DNA from: Paramacrobiotus metropolitanus
Taxonomy: Eukaryota > Tardigrada > Eutardigrada > Parachela > Macrobiotidae
NCBI RefSeq assembly: GCF_019649055.1
Contig: NW_026570247.1
Coordinates: 496,001-560,000 of the forward strand
Reading direction: 5' to 3'
Length of the DNA: 64,000 nt
Positions 24,100 through 37,205 of this stretch are shown here, piece after piece. The translations under genes were made by a program, and so were the position numbers. The notes under the pieces are model-generated. The model made no database searches and was not told the origin of the DNA. It saw only the letters and a list, made by a program, of their open reading frames with translations. The stretch's first letter is position 1; each line of letters opens with the position of its first letter.

Positions 24100-27000
24100 A
24101 TGGAGATCCAACATAACTACGGGATGGCGGCGGCCTACCCCAACATCCGCAGTACAGGCTACGCCGCGATGGGCGGCGGCACCAGCATGTCTGGCCCGCA
24201 TCCCTCCGCGCATGACGCTGTGTTTTCTGCAGCGGCCCAGGCCGTCAATTCGGCACGGCCCTTCTCCGGCTACCCGTACGCCGGACACCATCTCTCCCAT
24301 CAGAACTACGGGCAGTCGGCCGCGGCCGCGCAGAACGCCTTCACCGGACTGAATCTCTACTCCTCCGCGTGTCCCAGTCCGCCGGCCGACGGTACGTCAA
24401 CGTGTATAAAAAAATAAATTTTCCTGTCACTAATCCGATTTCTTACGTCTTCGGTGCATTAATCTGCCGATTACGTTATTAATGTCTAGTTAATTATTCA
24501 TCAGAAACCGTTTAGTCAGTGTTTGTGTTTTTCACCGGGGTGCTTTATATGGGTCGCCCGATAAGTACCAAGTACCAACCGAGACAGCATCGTCGTTTAG
24601 CCATCATTAAAAACACTTAAGCACGCGGACCACCGTAATTGCACTGACTCTACACACGTAATTATTGTAATTATGTTTAATCTCGCGTCGGTGCTGGGTG
24701 ATTTGTTAGCTGACAGGATTGCCGTTTAACTACCAACCACTTTCCAACAAAACATTATCAGGGCTATCATCGCGCACGGCCGGGCTGTTATAGCATTTAA
24801 TTAGCGCTGATTACAAGGTCACCGTCGGGTGTGTGCGCGCGTACTTTAAAACTTGGATACATTTCAGTTAAATTACGCTTGATGATGTTTACATTGGGCG
24901 CCGTGATGGGTCTAATGAGCGGTTGGTTACGCGGGCGCCCTGACAAGTACAATTGCGGGGTGTTGCGCCAGTGTGTGGAGAATGTGTCAGACGGTGACCT
25001 TAATTGCCACGGTAGATATACAGTGTGCGCGCGCGCCCGTTCCGGTGTACGCGACAATTATGCGTGTGTTTTGATTAGCGATGCGGATTAATGAGGATGG
25101 GACGATGTAGTAGGATAATACCGAGTGGAAAGCGGTTAAAGCTAATTCCCCGCAGGTTGTCCTTTTATTCACAGTCAATTGCATTCGCGGCAGCGTCCAG
25201 TGCCGCTTGCCGCGGCAGTAATGTGTCAAGAATGCATCACACAGGGGCGGTTTTCAATCTGTCCGATGCGCCGATGAGATTTTGTCGAGAAGTTGATTAG
25301 TTTTAAAAGAGAAGTGCTTTGCGAAGAAAAAGGCCAAGACACCGGCGCGATTTTACTTAAAAGCTATTTATTCTGCGATTTTTCCCTAATTTTTGCAGAT
25401 TATTTTATCTATTTATTATGCTATTAATTGTGGATTATTTTAATAATTAATTATATGAGGTTTAAGAAGTGTAGGTTAATAATAAAATATGTGTGGTGGA
25501 AGAGTGATGATTGTGCTTGATATTGGCAGGCGAAAAGCCGCTGGAGGAGACGACGATAATGCGCAACGGAAAGGGCAAGAAGATGCGCAAGCCGCGCACC
25601 ATCTACAGCAGTCTGCAGCTGCAGCAGCTGAACAAACGCTTCACCCGCACCCACTACCTGGCCCTGCCGGAGCGGGCCGAACTGGCCGCCTCCCTGGGAC
25701 TGACCCAGACCCAAGTAAGTCTCGTTCCCCGAATTATTAGAGAAAATCTAGAAAATTCCCAGCCCGCCGCAGCAATTAATCACCGGGGTTGCTATCGTGT
25801 CACGCAACACACCGAACCGGCCGGTCGTCGTGTGCGCTATGTTAAGGGGCGATATGTGGAGTGGGCTCTCGTTAGTTGAGTAAGCCTTGCGTGTCCTCAA
25901 CTGCACCGCTCCCATCCGCTGGTCAGCTGCTGCGTTGAGTGTCTGTGCAGTGGCACCTTTCAGCGCCATTGTCGTGGCAGGCTATGAGTGTCAGATTGAC
26001 CCTGTTCCAATCACGCAAGCTTTCATACATGCATCCGGGTTCTGATTTACATCCACTCGTTCACTGCGGAATTATGCCGGAATTATTATTCCCGAAATTT
26101 ATGGCGTATTAACGGCAGATAACGCTCGGATTTGCGATTTAAATAAAATTTATTCCCGTACTGTATATTTTATGCATTCATTTTACCGCTGAGCAAACTA
26201 GCTTGAAAGCTTCCTTCAATAACACTTGTGCATTTACTAAAATTATTCTTAGGTAATAGCTTTATGGCGTATTAACGGCAGTTTGCGGTTCATCATCAAT
26301 CTAATCGCATATCATATTTTATTACATTATTTCGCCGTTAAGTAAAATTGTTTTAAAGCGAACTTTCTTCATTAATACTTGTGGATTTACTAAAATTATG
26401 GTTAGGTTATGGCTCGAATTTTAAGCCGATGAAAGCCGGTTTTTCTCTGGAGAAAAACATAACGCGAAATTAGAGTGACATTCGCCGTTTTTATTGATGG
26501 GCAAATTAGCCGGTAATTATCAATGATATGTAAGACAACAGTCAACGCAAATTTTTTTTCCCATAAGCACAATCCGCCGGTAAATAACGGTGTGATGTCA
26601 GACGAGTGAAGAATGCTTGCGCGTTTGAAGTTGCGGGTAAAAGTCATTAAAATCCCGGCGCGGGAATGATCCATGGCGCGCATTAGCCGGTGGTGTTAAT
26701 GCGCGTCTCGCGGGACTCATTACCACCGCCAACCACACGGCCAGTGTAATGGCTAAGCAGATTCCGAATCTCGCGGGATGCTGCGGATATTATGCGGCCG
26801 TGTGTTCAACACCGGCCCGTAATCAATTAATTGGCCTAATGCCTTACGTAATCCGTCAGCGCTGCTTATATCTGCTCGCAGTGGCTAGTGTCGTGCGTAT
26901 GCTGGCTCTGCAAACGCAGCAGTGACAGTGTCATGTCGCTGAGCGTATTTTCCAATCACGAGCGCCACTGCTGTTTCGCCAGACCTAATGGCCCAACACA

Positions 27001-28929
27001 TCAATCACTGCCAGCAACAGCACATCTGTAGAGATTGGCTCATGTTTTCTCATGCCGTGTTACCAGTGTTTTCCGCATTATCCGCACCGGCCATCTTGAC
27101 CATGTTCATCAAAAACGGCTAACCTGTATTATCCGCGATCGGCGTGCCACATACGGCGCCACATTTCACCTGTCAGCACACCGCATTATCAGCCATATAT
27201 TAATATACAAACATGAAGGATTATTCACCGTTTCTCAGAGTATTTTATTTACGTATCATCTCCTTAACATTTATAACAGATTTTAATTAGCATCGTTTTA
27301 AGTATAATTTCTTAGTAAAATTCATTGGTAATCGGCTTACTTTCCTAAATAAAAATAGGCTTACTTTGCTAAATAAAAAAAATTGCTATAAATAAGCCAG
27401 CTCTTTCGTCAGCAAATGATTATGGAAGAAGATATTAACTAAGTATTAAATACGTGTGGAGAATTAACATCGATAAAGAGCTATTAATTTTTTTATTATT
27501 ATTTGTATATCCATATGTAAATCGGCGGCTTGTATAAATGGCATGGTAGCGTGTAAAGTTGCAAAGCCGTGGCTAAAAGTGTGGAGGCATGATTGGAAAA
27601 GTCGGGTTGTTGGCACGAGCTGCGTAGGCCGGAGAGTGTGTGTGCAGTGTGGCCGGGGAGAGAACAGGTTTACAGCTGTCATAAATCCTCTTAATTCACC
27701 ATTATGAGCCGGGGTTTGGCAGGCGCGAAGGGGCTTCCCCGTGGCACAATGTCTGCCCGAGAGTGTACACTGTGTACACGACACTCGACGGAATCCCTGT
27801 CCTGGATTCCCTGCGTGCCCATATCAAATATTATCGCGCAATAATTGATGCAAAATGCACCACTCAAAGCGCCCAGCACCACCACCGGCACGCAATGGGC
27901 CCGCTGCGCCGCATTGTACAGCACAACAACGCGCTGGCTGGCCTTTTGCGCTGCACTACTGTAGAAATTTGTTACGTAAATATTTAATAAGTGGGACACG
28001 TTGGAAAGGCCAAACAAATACTACAGGCAATAAAATTTATTAATGAATCGCGCTTGTACTAAATAAGCCGAAAAAGGGGGCCATAGATGAAATAATCCAA
28101 ACTAAAATTAAATTTATTTTGAAAAGGGTTAACAAATATCAGCAGACGATATCCGGTTAACTGATTAATACAATTTAAGAAACATGCTAAGCCTACAATC
28201 ATGATTTTTGAGCAAAACAGTTATTAAAGGTCACCATGTAAATAAATTTCGGAATAAAATAATAAATACAGCGAAATACGAAGTAAAATTAAAACAGTTT
28301 AATATAGTTTTGGTATGTAATTATAAGCAGAAAATTTTCTAAAGGTCACGGTTTGATGTATGCATATCTGCAGGTGAAAATATGGTTCCAGAACCGGCGC
28401 TCAAAGGACAAGAAACAGGGCAAAGGTAAACCAGGCGGCGGAGCGGCCGGTCCAGGCGGGAAGAACTTCGTCAATGAGCGGACGCCGGAGTCGGACGACC
28501 CGGGGAGCCCGCTGGGCGGCGATCACACCGGGCGACACCCTCCCCCGGCAACTGCTCCCCGGTCAACGCCAGCGTCATCCAGACGGCGCCGCTGTCCTGC
28601 GCCGTCATGCAGCAGCAACAGCAGCAGGAGGCCCCGAGAGCACCAACGGCAGCCTGGCCTGCAGTCCCCCGGCGCACCCCTACACCCCGCCCATGCAGCC
28701 CTGGGAGGTGGGGATGGGCGGGGGTGGGGGCGACACGAAGCCCTCGCAGTTCGGCATGACCAACCAGATCAACATGCCCGCCCCCGGCTACCCGCCCTTC
28801 CTGGGCGGCGGCCCCCAACACCACCACCACCCCCACCAGCATCCGGCCCACCACCATGCGGCGGCGCACCACCAGCAGTACTGGTATCCCTCGGAGAATA
28901 TCGGCCACCAGGCCAAATGGCCCAATTAA
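24100..28929 (+). CDS. Dll: Distal-less (DLX) homeobox transcription factor
   Basis: Three exons: 24100-24391, 25530-25714 and 28374-28929. Phases join with GT..AG introns of 1138 and 2659 bp. Exon 1 gives [20 protein letters not shown] and a Tyr/Ala/Gly/Ser-rich N-terminus. Exon 2 carries most of the homeodomain ([19 protein letters not shown], then [20 protein letters not shown]). Exon 3 continues [14 protein letters not shown]. The intron between homeodomain residues 44 and 45 matches the usual DLX position. The family normally has RRSKYKK, so the Asp is unusual. The C-terminus is His/Pro-rich and ends QAKWPN with TAA. Exon 3 needs two +1 corrections, near 28529-28532 (GGG run) and 28632-28635 (CCCC run). 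With these the product is about 344 residues. Distal-less patterns limbs and distal structures. AATAAA at about 29168 is a likely polyA signal. Confidence 0.93.
24392..25529 (+). other. Distal-less intron 1
   Basis: Donor GTACGT and acceptor TTGGCAG are clear. No embedded gene or recognisable repeat was seen. Confidence 0.85.
25715..28373 (+). other. Distal-less intron 2 (within the homeobox)
   Basis: Donor GTAAGT and acceptor CTGCAG bound a 2.66-kb intron. A GTGT/ACAC-rich patch is at 27640-27780. No gene is supported inside. Confidence 0.85.
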
Positions 28930-29167
28930 TTGTTAAAGCGGCCGCTCCGCAGTGACGTCACCCGGCAGCGAATTATTGGCCAAATTGGTTCCTCGGATGC
29001 GACATTCTCAGACTCCCCGAATACCCCACCCCCGATTCTGATCTCCTCCCCCCGGCACTCGCGCTCCCCCCGCTGGCCAAGCCTCCACACCTTAGTACAC
29101 GCGTGCACCCCGGCGAAATTAAAATGCCGGGAAAAACTCTTAATCTCTCTTTTTCTTTCTGTTGTAC

Positions 29168-29173
29168 AATAAA
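29168..29173 (+). terminator. Polyadenylation signal AATAAA for Distal-less
   Basis: AATAAA about 240 bp after the stop codon, just after a TTTTTCTTTCTG tract. Confidence 0.5.
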
Positions 29174-29179
29174 CGAAAT

Positions 29180-32100
29180 TCAAATTCCCAATGCATTCAA
29201 CGATTCGGTGTGCCACGTCTCTGTCTGTTTCTCCCACTGCATGGCGCGCTGTTAACCACCAGTGACCTTTGGGCCGTGTGCTGTGCGCGGCTGTAGAGTG
29301 GCAGTATTTGTTCGGTTTTTGGCCGCATATATAAAAAATTATATGCCATACTTGTAGACGAACGGAGAATGCAATCTCACGACAACATAATACTCGAAAA
29401 ATATGGTTTGTTTGCTTTCCGTTTTTAGTCGCATATGTATTTTCATTTATACATATTTAATATACAAATTTATATATGCATTGCGTGTGTAAACGAACAG
29501 AGACAGTATAAGCTTAGAAATACGGTTTGTCCGGTTTTCGTCGACGGAATAAAAATACCCTTTTTTAAATTCCACTGAATGCCGGTGTATATATAAACAT
29601 TTGTGAAGAATACGCACATCCGTTCTGCAGCGCATACACTTCGCATGAGTAGACAAGCAGTCCGTTCTGGCTGTATAGATACGACGCCACAGCCACGCTT
29701 GACGTGAATTGTGTGTGTGCTGTGTTTTTTTGGCATGAGAACTCCAGCAGCCGGGTGAGGTCGCGCATGAGCGCTCGTTCATAGCGCCGGCTGATACAAT
29801 ACTGAATAGCAATGGCTACACTATACACACACTGCACGCTCAATGAGAAAAAGCGCATGACCTCGGCGCGCTTCCACTAATTACGCGCTGCGACGCGGCC
29901 GGGTCAGAGGCAGTTTTATACAGCGCTGTAGCGCACGGTAGTGGAGACTGGCTCAGGAAACGCCGGAATCACTCAACCGGTCGCGGTGCAGCAGCACAGA
30001 GCGCCGTTGCAGCACGCACGCATGGACGCCGGAGTGGCAATCCCGCAATTCCCCGGCTATTTCACATCCGGCTGCCGTCATCCCTCTGCACCGGCTTCCG
30101 TTTTATCCTTCGCACTGGCAACACGTTCCGGGAAAATCATGTAGCACACAACGACGTCAGCGGCGTCGATTGTGCTGTGAAAAACACATTGTGTTTTCTT
30201 TTTTTCAAGCACATATTTTGAATTTATTAATTTCTATTTTAAATAAATTTTATCAAGGTCACTTTACTATTTTATTTATATTTTGTTTGAATGTAATATG
30301 AATTACTTTCGTTGATTTTATTTGAATTTTATTCGATTTTTCTGTTTTCGTGTATTAGTGAATATTGCTACACTATTTTATATTTTTATTTTATTTGAAT
30401 CTAGTATCAATGATTTTTGTTGATTTTGTTAATATTTTATTCGAACGTTTTATTTTCGCTTTTGTAAATAATGTGGGTTATAATTATTATTATCCAGTAG
30501 CGGATTACGAATGTAATTTGGATGTTTAACGCTGCAAGCTGTGTTTAGGAGATCTCTAACAAGCAGTGCCGTTTCGATACAGTAATCGATTGGTTATTTT
30601 CCCGAATCAAACAGCCGTTTCAGCTGATCTCGATTCTCGATAGACAATAACGCGCCGGTTGGATAATAATCACCATAATCGCCATCAACAAGCCGCTTAA
30701 CGAAGCTGCCCTTTAGGCACACAACCCGGTCATCCACTCGGTGTATAACCTTCATTTGATCAGGTGCGACTGGACTGATCCCGATGCAATGCGGATGATA
30801 GTGCACATCACATCTCGAATCAGCGATCATCGGCTGATCTCCGATCGGATCAGCAATCTGCCGCGCAGATCGGCTCGTTAAGTGCCCGATTGTCGGCACC
30901 GTTCGTATCTCTCGTTAGCGCCCGTGTGCCGCTACTCTACACTTTTCCGCGCAGTAATTACAGCGCTACATCTTTGCCGGCCGTGGTAATGGAAAACGGG
31001 CTACCCGATCATTATCACATCGTACCCGCTCATTCGCCCATTTAACCGGCATCTATACTTTTCAAGAAAAACACTCTCTTCTTTAGCGGTTGATATGAGC
31101 GATCGGTGGACGAGGGAAAGCGAAAAGTCAAGTTCATTACGCCGTCGTAAAATAAATGCCGGTTGTAATGAGGAGATTATGGTGGGCGCACGATCAGCCG
31201 GAGCACTATAGGGTATAATGCGTCTGTGTCGTCGTACTTTTGTTGCGGATTATGCGCGTCTGCGCGTCGGCATTGTGTCCGCGACAATAGCGTCCCGCGG
31301 GGGGCGGCTGTATGGTGTAACGGTAGAGGGCGACAGCGCCCCGGGTGTACATGTATAAGATCGGCTGCAGCGGGCGGAGGAGGAATGCAGCGTGTAACCA
31401 AAGCCAATAGTATTAGTCTATTGGCTTTGGTGTAACCCCTTCGTGTAGGCAAAACATTTGGGGGCGTCGCGACGCACGCAACGAAGAATGCCGGCGCCCG
31501 CGCCGTCTCCGCGGGTGCAGCGGACAGCCATCTGACTGCCCGGTGCGGAGGTGTCCAGACGGGGAAAGCGGAAAGCCGGTTATTACACGCCTTAAAAACG
31601 CTGACAGCCGCTCCAGAACCGATTATTACGAAGAAACGAGCCGGCTCATCAACTGGACACTGTTATCCTTACTCAGCGTTAAAAATTAAAACGAGGCAGC
31701 TACATTTTTAGTCTTACGTTGCCGATCATGCGGCTATATTTGGCAGGCTAGATTTCTGTTCGTTATCGGAATTAACCAGACTATCTTGTCTGCATGATAC
31801 AGGATTAAAAAAGTGGTAATTGGCCTGTCGGTCCGTGGTTGAAAAAATTAAATAATAAAATGAACAAACAGTGCTCAAACAGGAGCATATTTATTACGCA
31901 TAAATCGCCAGACCTGGCTTCGAACGGAGAAGCGTTTATCTGCGCCATATGCGCCAGAATGAAGCCTCTGTATGAAAAAGCAGCTATAGTCGACGTGAAC
32001 TCAGCACATCAAATAACGTCTAAGTTTCCAGTTTCAAGCGATTTGACCGTATAGTTATCGAGATCTAAAAAACATGTCACGAAGTTGCCGGTAACCGGTA

Positions 32101-33800
32101 AGTTTTCAGGGTCAAATTTTAGTCGCTGACCGACGGTATTTAACCGTTATGCAGAATACCGACTCATCAGTGGCAGGAACAACAGATGCGTAGCGTACAC
32201 CGATAAGGATCGTGGGAGTGTACAGTCAGCGAAGATATGAAATATTGCCCAGCCGGCGCAAGGACGTTGTCCCGGCGCTGGTTATCTGTTAGCCGTATAC
32301 CAGGTATATAATTATTGGTTGGCCAGGACACGACAGGGCTGTGACGGCGGCTGCAGTTCTTGAATAGCGGCGCCGCTTGGCCAGCGGTCAGTCTGGCCGT
32401 TTTGACGTTTAGTACTGTATCTGTGCAGGTACGTTCATAAATCATAGCCGACTCTGCTCATCATCATCGCCACCACATCCGACAGGTAGATGCATAACGC
32501 CAGACTGATGGATGGATGCGGATTGATGGTTACCTGTTGTATCGGCGGCCATTGGCAATATCCGCACTACTTGACAGCTGAGCCGATTAATAACCGCTTT
32601 GCTACTCTAGACAGGCAGACAGACTGACCACTGCTCGCAACTGGACAAACAGGTTGTGCTCCAGCGGACTGCATCATCGGATCGTAAGAATTGTCGTCCA
32701 TACAATGACCAGAACAAAACGAGCCTGTTCGCCATTATTTCCCACAATACACGTACCTAATTGATTTATTTTTCACAAAGGAGACAAATTTTGCGGGAGA
32801 AGAAGCAGATCATAAACACATCCCGGCGAATGCGACAAGTACAAAACGGCCAAGAAAAAAAAAGAAGCTCTTAATAACCGGTACATTGAATATAGGGAAA
32901 AATCAGTAGCACGTGATACACTTCCCCTGTACGGCTCTACTCATCCGTATAGATTTCCACGTCATGGCAGAACACATTCATATAGGTACTTACCTTATAT
33001 ACTATGTACTAAATCACTATATTGTGCACAGTCCCTTCTCATGTTAATTGGGACAAATTTATTTGATTGTTTATTTGATTGTTTATTTATTTGATTCTTC
33101 ATTTGATTGTATATACTGAATGGCGCTCATTGATGTGCATATTACATGTACTGACCTTACACTGACTAATAGAGATAAATCATCACAGTTACCTGGCCAT
33201 CCCCTTTGTGCCGGAAGATAATAATTTATTACTCGTTCTGTTGAAACTTGTACAAGCAAAAATTTTATTTTTTATCATATCATAAGAAACATACAAGAAA
33301 ACTATACCGTAAGGTAGGCACAATGCTCGTCCCGCAATGAGACGAGGATTGACACAGATCGATCTTCTTATGACTGAAACGAACTCAACAAATACTGGGC
33401 TCGCCGTAATTGCAACGTAGTGCACGGGCTGAACATGAAACAACATCAGGCCACACATTGCGGTGTTTGTGGGCCATTCGCTGTTCTAATCTGAAAACAG
33501 TAAGTGTAATTTTTTTACGTCAGTTAGCATTTAATTAAGTACGAGTACTGCTGCTACATCGTGATAATGAAGTCCAGTTGTATGCTGTTGTTGCAGTCCA
33601 GTTGCGTTAAATAGCGGCGGTTTGTTCTGTAGGGAATTTTAGCGTGAATAAAAACTGTTTATGCTTCTTTTGAGCTAATTCAACAATCCTTTTTAAACAA
33701 ACCTTTTTTTGTTTAATTCAGTTCTTCCTTAGCTTCTTTTTGTATTACCGAGTGAAAGAAAGAATTAATTAGATTAATTTAAAAAGTTAATAAAAGGATT
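29180..33800. other. Gene-poor region downstream of Distal-less
   Basis: No convincing gene. A 14-bp-arm hairpin (ACCAAAGCCAATAG) lies at 31397-31431. TTTGATTGTTTA-type repeats occur at 33060-33110. One open frame on the - strand (30594-30899) is listed separately with low confidence. Confidence 0.4.
30594..30899 (-). CDS. Short hypothetical ORF, weak PHD-like signature
   Basis: A 101-residue frame starting MPTIGHLTSRSAR and ending LKRLFDSGK. The part SRCDVHYHPHCIGISP resembles the C-D-x-W-Y/F-H-x-x-C-I-G-I-S core of a PHD finger, but only this half is present and the other zinc ligands are not visible. It could be a relic of a retroelement or gene, or chance. No introns or regulatory signals support it. 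Confidence 0.2.
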   Translation of the reverse strand: MPTIGHLTSRSARQIADPIGDQPMIADSRCDVHYHPHCIGISPVAPDQMKVIHRVDDRVVCLKGSFVKRLVDGDYGDYYPTGALLSIENRDQLKRLFDSGK

Positions 33801-34423
33801 TTATATGAAATACGTTGAGCAGCGCGTTGCTTGTTTGAAGTGCATGCTGATTTTATAGGGAATTAATACCTTGTAATTTATCATCTGAATTTCGTTTGTG
33901 GCATCGTACTACGATGTGACGACTTCTTAGAATTCAGGCAAATGTTAGCAGTTGAAGCGCAACTACGTGGTATTTGCAACGCAATTAAAAATTTTAAATA
34001 ATCTTGTGTTGCACTTCTGAAAATATCAAATAAATTTATTTGATATTTTCAGAACTGCAACACAAGATTATTTAAAATTTAAAAATTAAATTTCTTTAAA
34101 GAAGCCATAATCCTACTATCAGGTATCAGCAGTGCAGCACCGTATTGCTGTATTCGGAATTTTTAAAGTTTCCTTAGGCCTCCTGAAGTTTCCTCAAGTT
34201 TCTTTTTTCCAGTTGTGACCTTTAAGCTGCGTGACTCAGGTCAGTCTTATGTTGTAAAATTGACGGCAACAATTCGTAAATAAACATACCATAAAAAAAC
34301 TAGCTTATTTACTGTAGCCGCGCGATAAGTTTGCACCACTTTTAGATCCGGGCGCTGCCTGCCCCCGATCGGACGCGCGGCTACAGTAATGAGCTGCATG
34401 TTAGGAAGCGGAAGCCGGCATGC
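33800..34423. other. 3' flank of the intact FMO gene, duplicated elsewhere
   Basis: Reverse complement of much of this stretch matches 11040-11510 beside the truncated FMO copy. It contains a 92-bp palindrome absent from the other copy. Confidence 0.65.
33989..34080. repeat. 92-bp near-perfect palindrome
   Basis: Position k pairs with 68069-k from 33989 to 34080. Arms are 46 bp with a single mismatch (34014/34055) and no loop. The paralogous flank at about 11260-11310 has only one arm's worth of related sequence. Confidence 0.95.
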
Positions 34424-37205
34424 CTAGTTTTTTGCTGGGCCATGGATGAAGTTATCAAAGGAATCATCGCGCTCCTCCATCCACTTGGTGTGGTGTTCCG
34501 GCGCCATACACCCGGTGATCAAAGACTTGTAGGCTTTATCCCGGTAGGTCAGGATGCCTCCCTTTCCCACCTTCTGGTGCTCCCAGTCCTCGAAGGTCCG
34601 CACCATGGCCTGCACGTCGAACTTGGGATAGTCCGTGGCGTCCAGGAGGTCCTGCACGTACTCCCCCTGGAAGTGGATCATTATCCCCTCGTCCTTCTGC
34701 GCCGGCGTCCACGCCGCTTCCCTCTCCCGCCACGGCGCCGCGTCCCGCCCGCGTTCCTCCCGCCCCGGGAGGGTGATCCGTCCCAGGATGACGTCCCGCG
34801 CGTACCACGCCTGCGCGTCAAAGAGCGGGAAGGTGAAGCACTGGTCCTGCATCCCCAGATAGATCAGGCGCGGGTTGTTGTTCCAGAATATTCCCTTGTA
34901 GAGGTTGGGCGGGTAAAAGAGGTTAGCGGTCTGCAGGCGGAGGGTGTCCGGGAGGAAGGGGAAGTGGTGTTGGAAGCCCGTGGCCAGGATGATGACGTCC
35001 ACCTCCGCGGTGCTCCCGTCCCGGAAGTGGGCGGTCTTCCCTTGGAGCTCCCGCAGGAGCGGGCGTTCGGTGATGCCGGGGGGCCAGTCGAAGCCGAAGG
35101 GGCCGCGACGGGAGCTGATGATAACGGAGGCCGCGCCGTACTTGTGGCACTGCACAGCGATGTCTTCGGCCGAGTAGCTGCGCCCAATAACCATCACGTT
35201 TTTACCAGCGAATTCCGCCGCGTCCCGGAAGTCGTGCGAATGCAGGATGCGCCCGGGAAACTTATCCATCCCTGAGTGAGTAAACAGATTTACTCCTCAA
35301 TGTAAAGGTCACTCACCGTGCTGTTCTGTTGGCATTAAAAAAGCACATATGACACAGACGCATTTTCATACGAGTATTTTTATATGTACAGTGTACACTC
35401 GTAAAACTCAGCTCTGGGCAGCAAATGATAAAGGCTGCAGGAAATGACACTTATTGGCATAAAATATATGCATACCCAAGTAAGTTCCAGAAACTTGTTT
35501 TACATAGATGCGAATGAATGAAGCACAAGGCTTCGAAAACACTGACATAACCTGAAAAATTGCTGCCATCCCATGTGTAACGTAACGGGCTGTTTAAATA
35601 CGAATACATGCGTACTTATCTGTATCCGTACGTATTACTATGTACTAATGCTCTTTGCTTCCTAATTGGTTGTTTGTACCCACGTCAACTTGCCCATGCT
35701 AAAAACGGAGTATTATCCATCCGTTTATGTTAGAAAACTTAGTTTGAAGGAAATTTTGTTGTGAATTCAAATTGCAATCACCAAATAAGAACTTACGTTA
35801 TGAGCGCTCTCGTGTTCTCCTATAGTACTCCTACGGCGAAAACATATATCTGTACGTGCGTGTACATACCGGAAGTTACACTTAATATATTTGGATACCA
35901 ACAGTGTCCAGATTATTGTATTCGTGCACGTTTAGTTCGGTTGCTAGTAAAGTGCTTTACGAGTAGTCGGTGGATTAGGCATAAAAATACTCTTATCTTC
36001 TTATGTAAACCAGGTTTACCGGTGTATGCCCACGTTATATACTCTAGATGACGAACCTATTCCTTAAATGAATTACCTACCCACTTTTGCAAAAAAACAT
36101 AATCAACAAACAATTTTCCCACTTTATCAACTGAGATTGGATGGTCATCTATTACTAGGTATCTGTAGTCTGTATTTATAGTCGAACTTCCGTAAAACAT
36201 GTCAAAGCCTTTAAAAAAATGGAAAATACTTGTACAACTAACAGCATAATCACTGATTTTAAATCAGGAAACTGAAACTGTACGCTAAAGCACACATGAA
36301 GAGCATGTACTGTACTGTGCATGTGCTGTACTTTTTCTGGCGGTGGCTACAAAATACAACGGTACAAATGCCATTCCAGCTTTTGAAAGCGCATAGAAAT
36401 CGTAGTTCTTAAACGAATAATAAAGCATCTTTACGATGAAACAAAAATTCAAGACATTATCCAAGATATTATATGAAATAATAAAAATTTAGAACAATAA
36501 AAACTGTACGAGGTATACAATAACAAGACAATTATTTAAATTAATTAATACAATTAATAAAACTAAAAAAATATTAAGATAGAAAAACATAATATGTATA
36601 ATATAAAGTAAATAATGTAAAACTATGTAAAAATTTTTATTTATGTAGCGAATGAAATTTCCATTACCTGGATAAACCGGAAAATGTGGAACGGAAAAAT
36701 GGCCCGTGGCCACCACCACCCAGTCAAACTCCTCCGTCCGCGTCACATCCCCCTTCAAATCCTTCACCGTCACCCGGAACTTCTGTCTCTCCTCATCGAA
36801 CTCCACCCACCGGACCACCGTGCAAAAACAAATATACTTCCTCACATCGCTCTTCTTTAACCTTCCGGTAATATAATCCCACAGCACCACCCGCGGCGGG
36901 AACGAGGGAAGGGCCTTCCCGAAGTGCTCGAGAAACGTGTAGTCTGCAAACTCCAGGCACTCCTTGGGCGCGTTAGACCACAGGTATCTGTACATGCTGG
37001 AGTGGACCGGTTCGCCGAATTCGTCTAATCCCGTGCGCCACGTGTAGTTCCAGATGCCGCCCCAGTCGCTCTGCTTCTCGTAGCAGACCACGTCCGGGAG
37101 GGTGTCGGCGGGGATGCCGGCGCGCCGGGCCGCTTCGAAGGCGCGCAGCTGGGCCAGACCGCTGGCGCCGGCGCCCAACACCGCCACGCGACACTTTTCC
37201 GGCAT
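34424..37205 (-). CDS. Flavin-containing monooxygenase (two exons)
   Basis: Exon 1 is 37205-36668 and exon 2 is 35271-34424 on the minus strand, joined by a 1396-bp GT..AG intron splitting a Gly codon. The product is about 461 residues, within the FMO range. Visible motifs in order: FAD-binding GAGASG (residues 11-16); [24 protein letters not shown]; an FMO signature [11 protein letters not shown] (184-194); the NADPH-site GRSYSAED (209-216, Ser replacing the central Gly); and ILATGF near residue 270. FMOs use NADPH, FAD and O2 to oxygenate N- and S-containing substrates. The substrate here cannot be inferred. It has no obvious C-terminal membrane anchor. Exon 2 and its 3' flank were copied in inverted orientation to 10.2-11.5 kb. 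Confidence 0.92.
35272..36667 (-). other. FMO intron 1
   Basis: Bounded by CAG/GTAATG at the donor and CTCACTCAG at the acceptor (minus strand). AT-rich; no embedded gene seen. Confidence 0.85.

Noticed and set aside
34442-35275. 277-residue plus-strand frame opposite FMO exon 2
   Set aside because: Shadow frame caused by GC-rich third positions; the FMO motifs are all on the minus strand.
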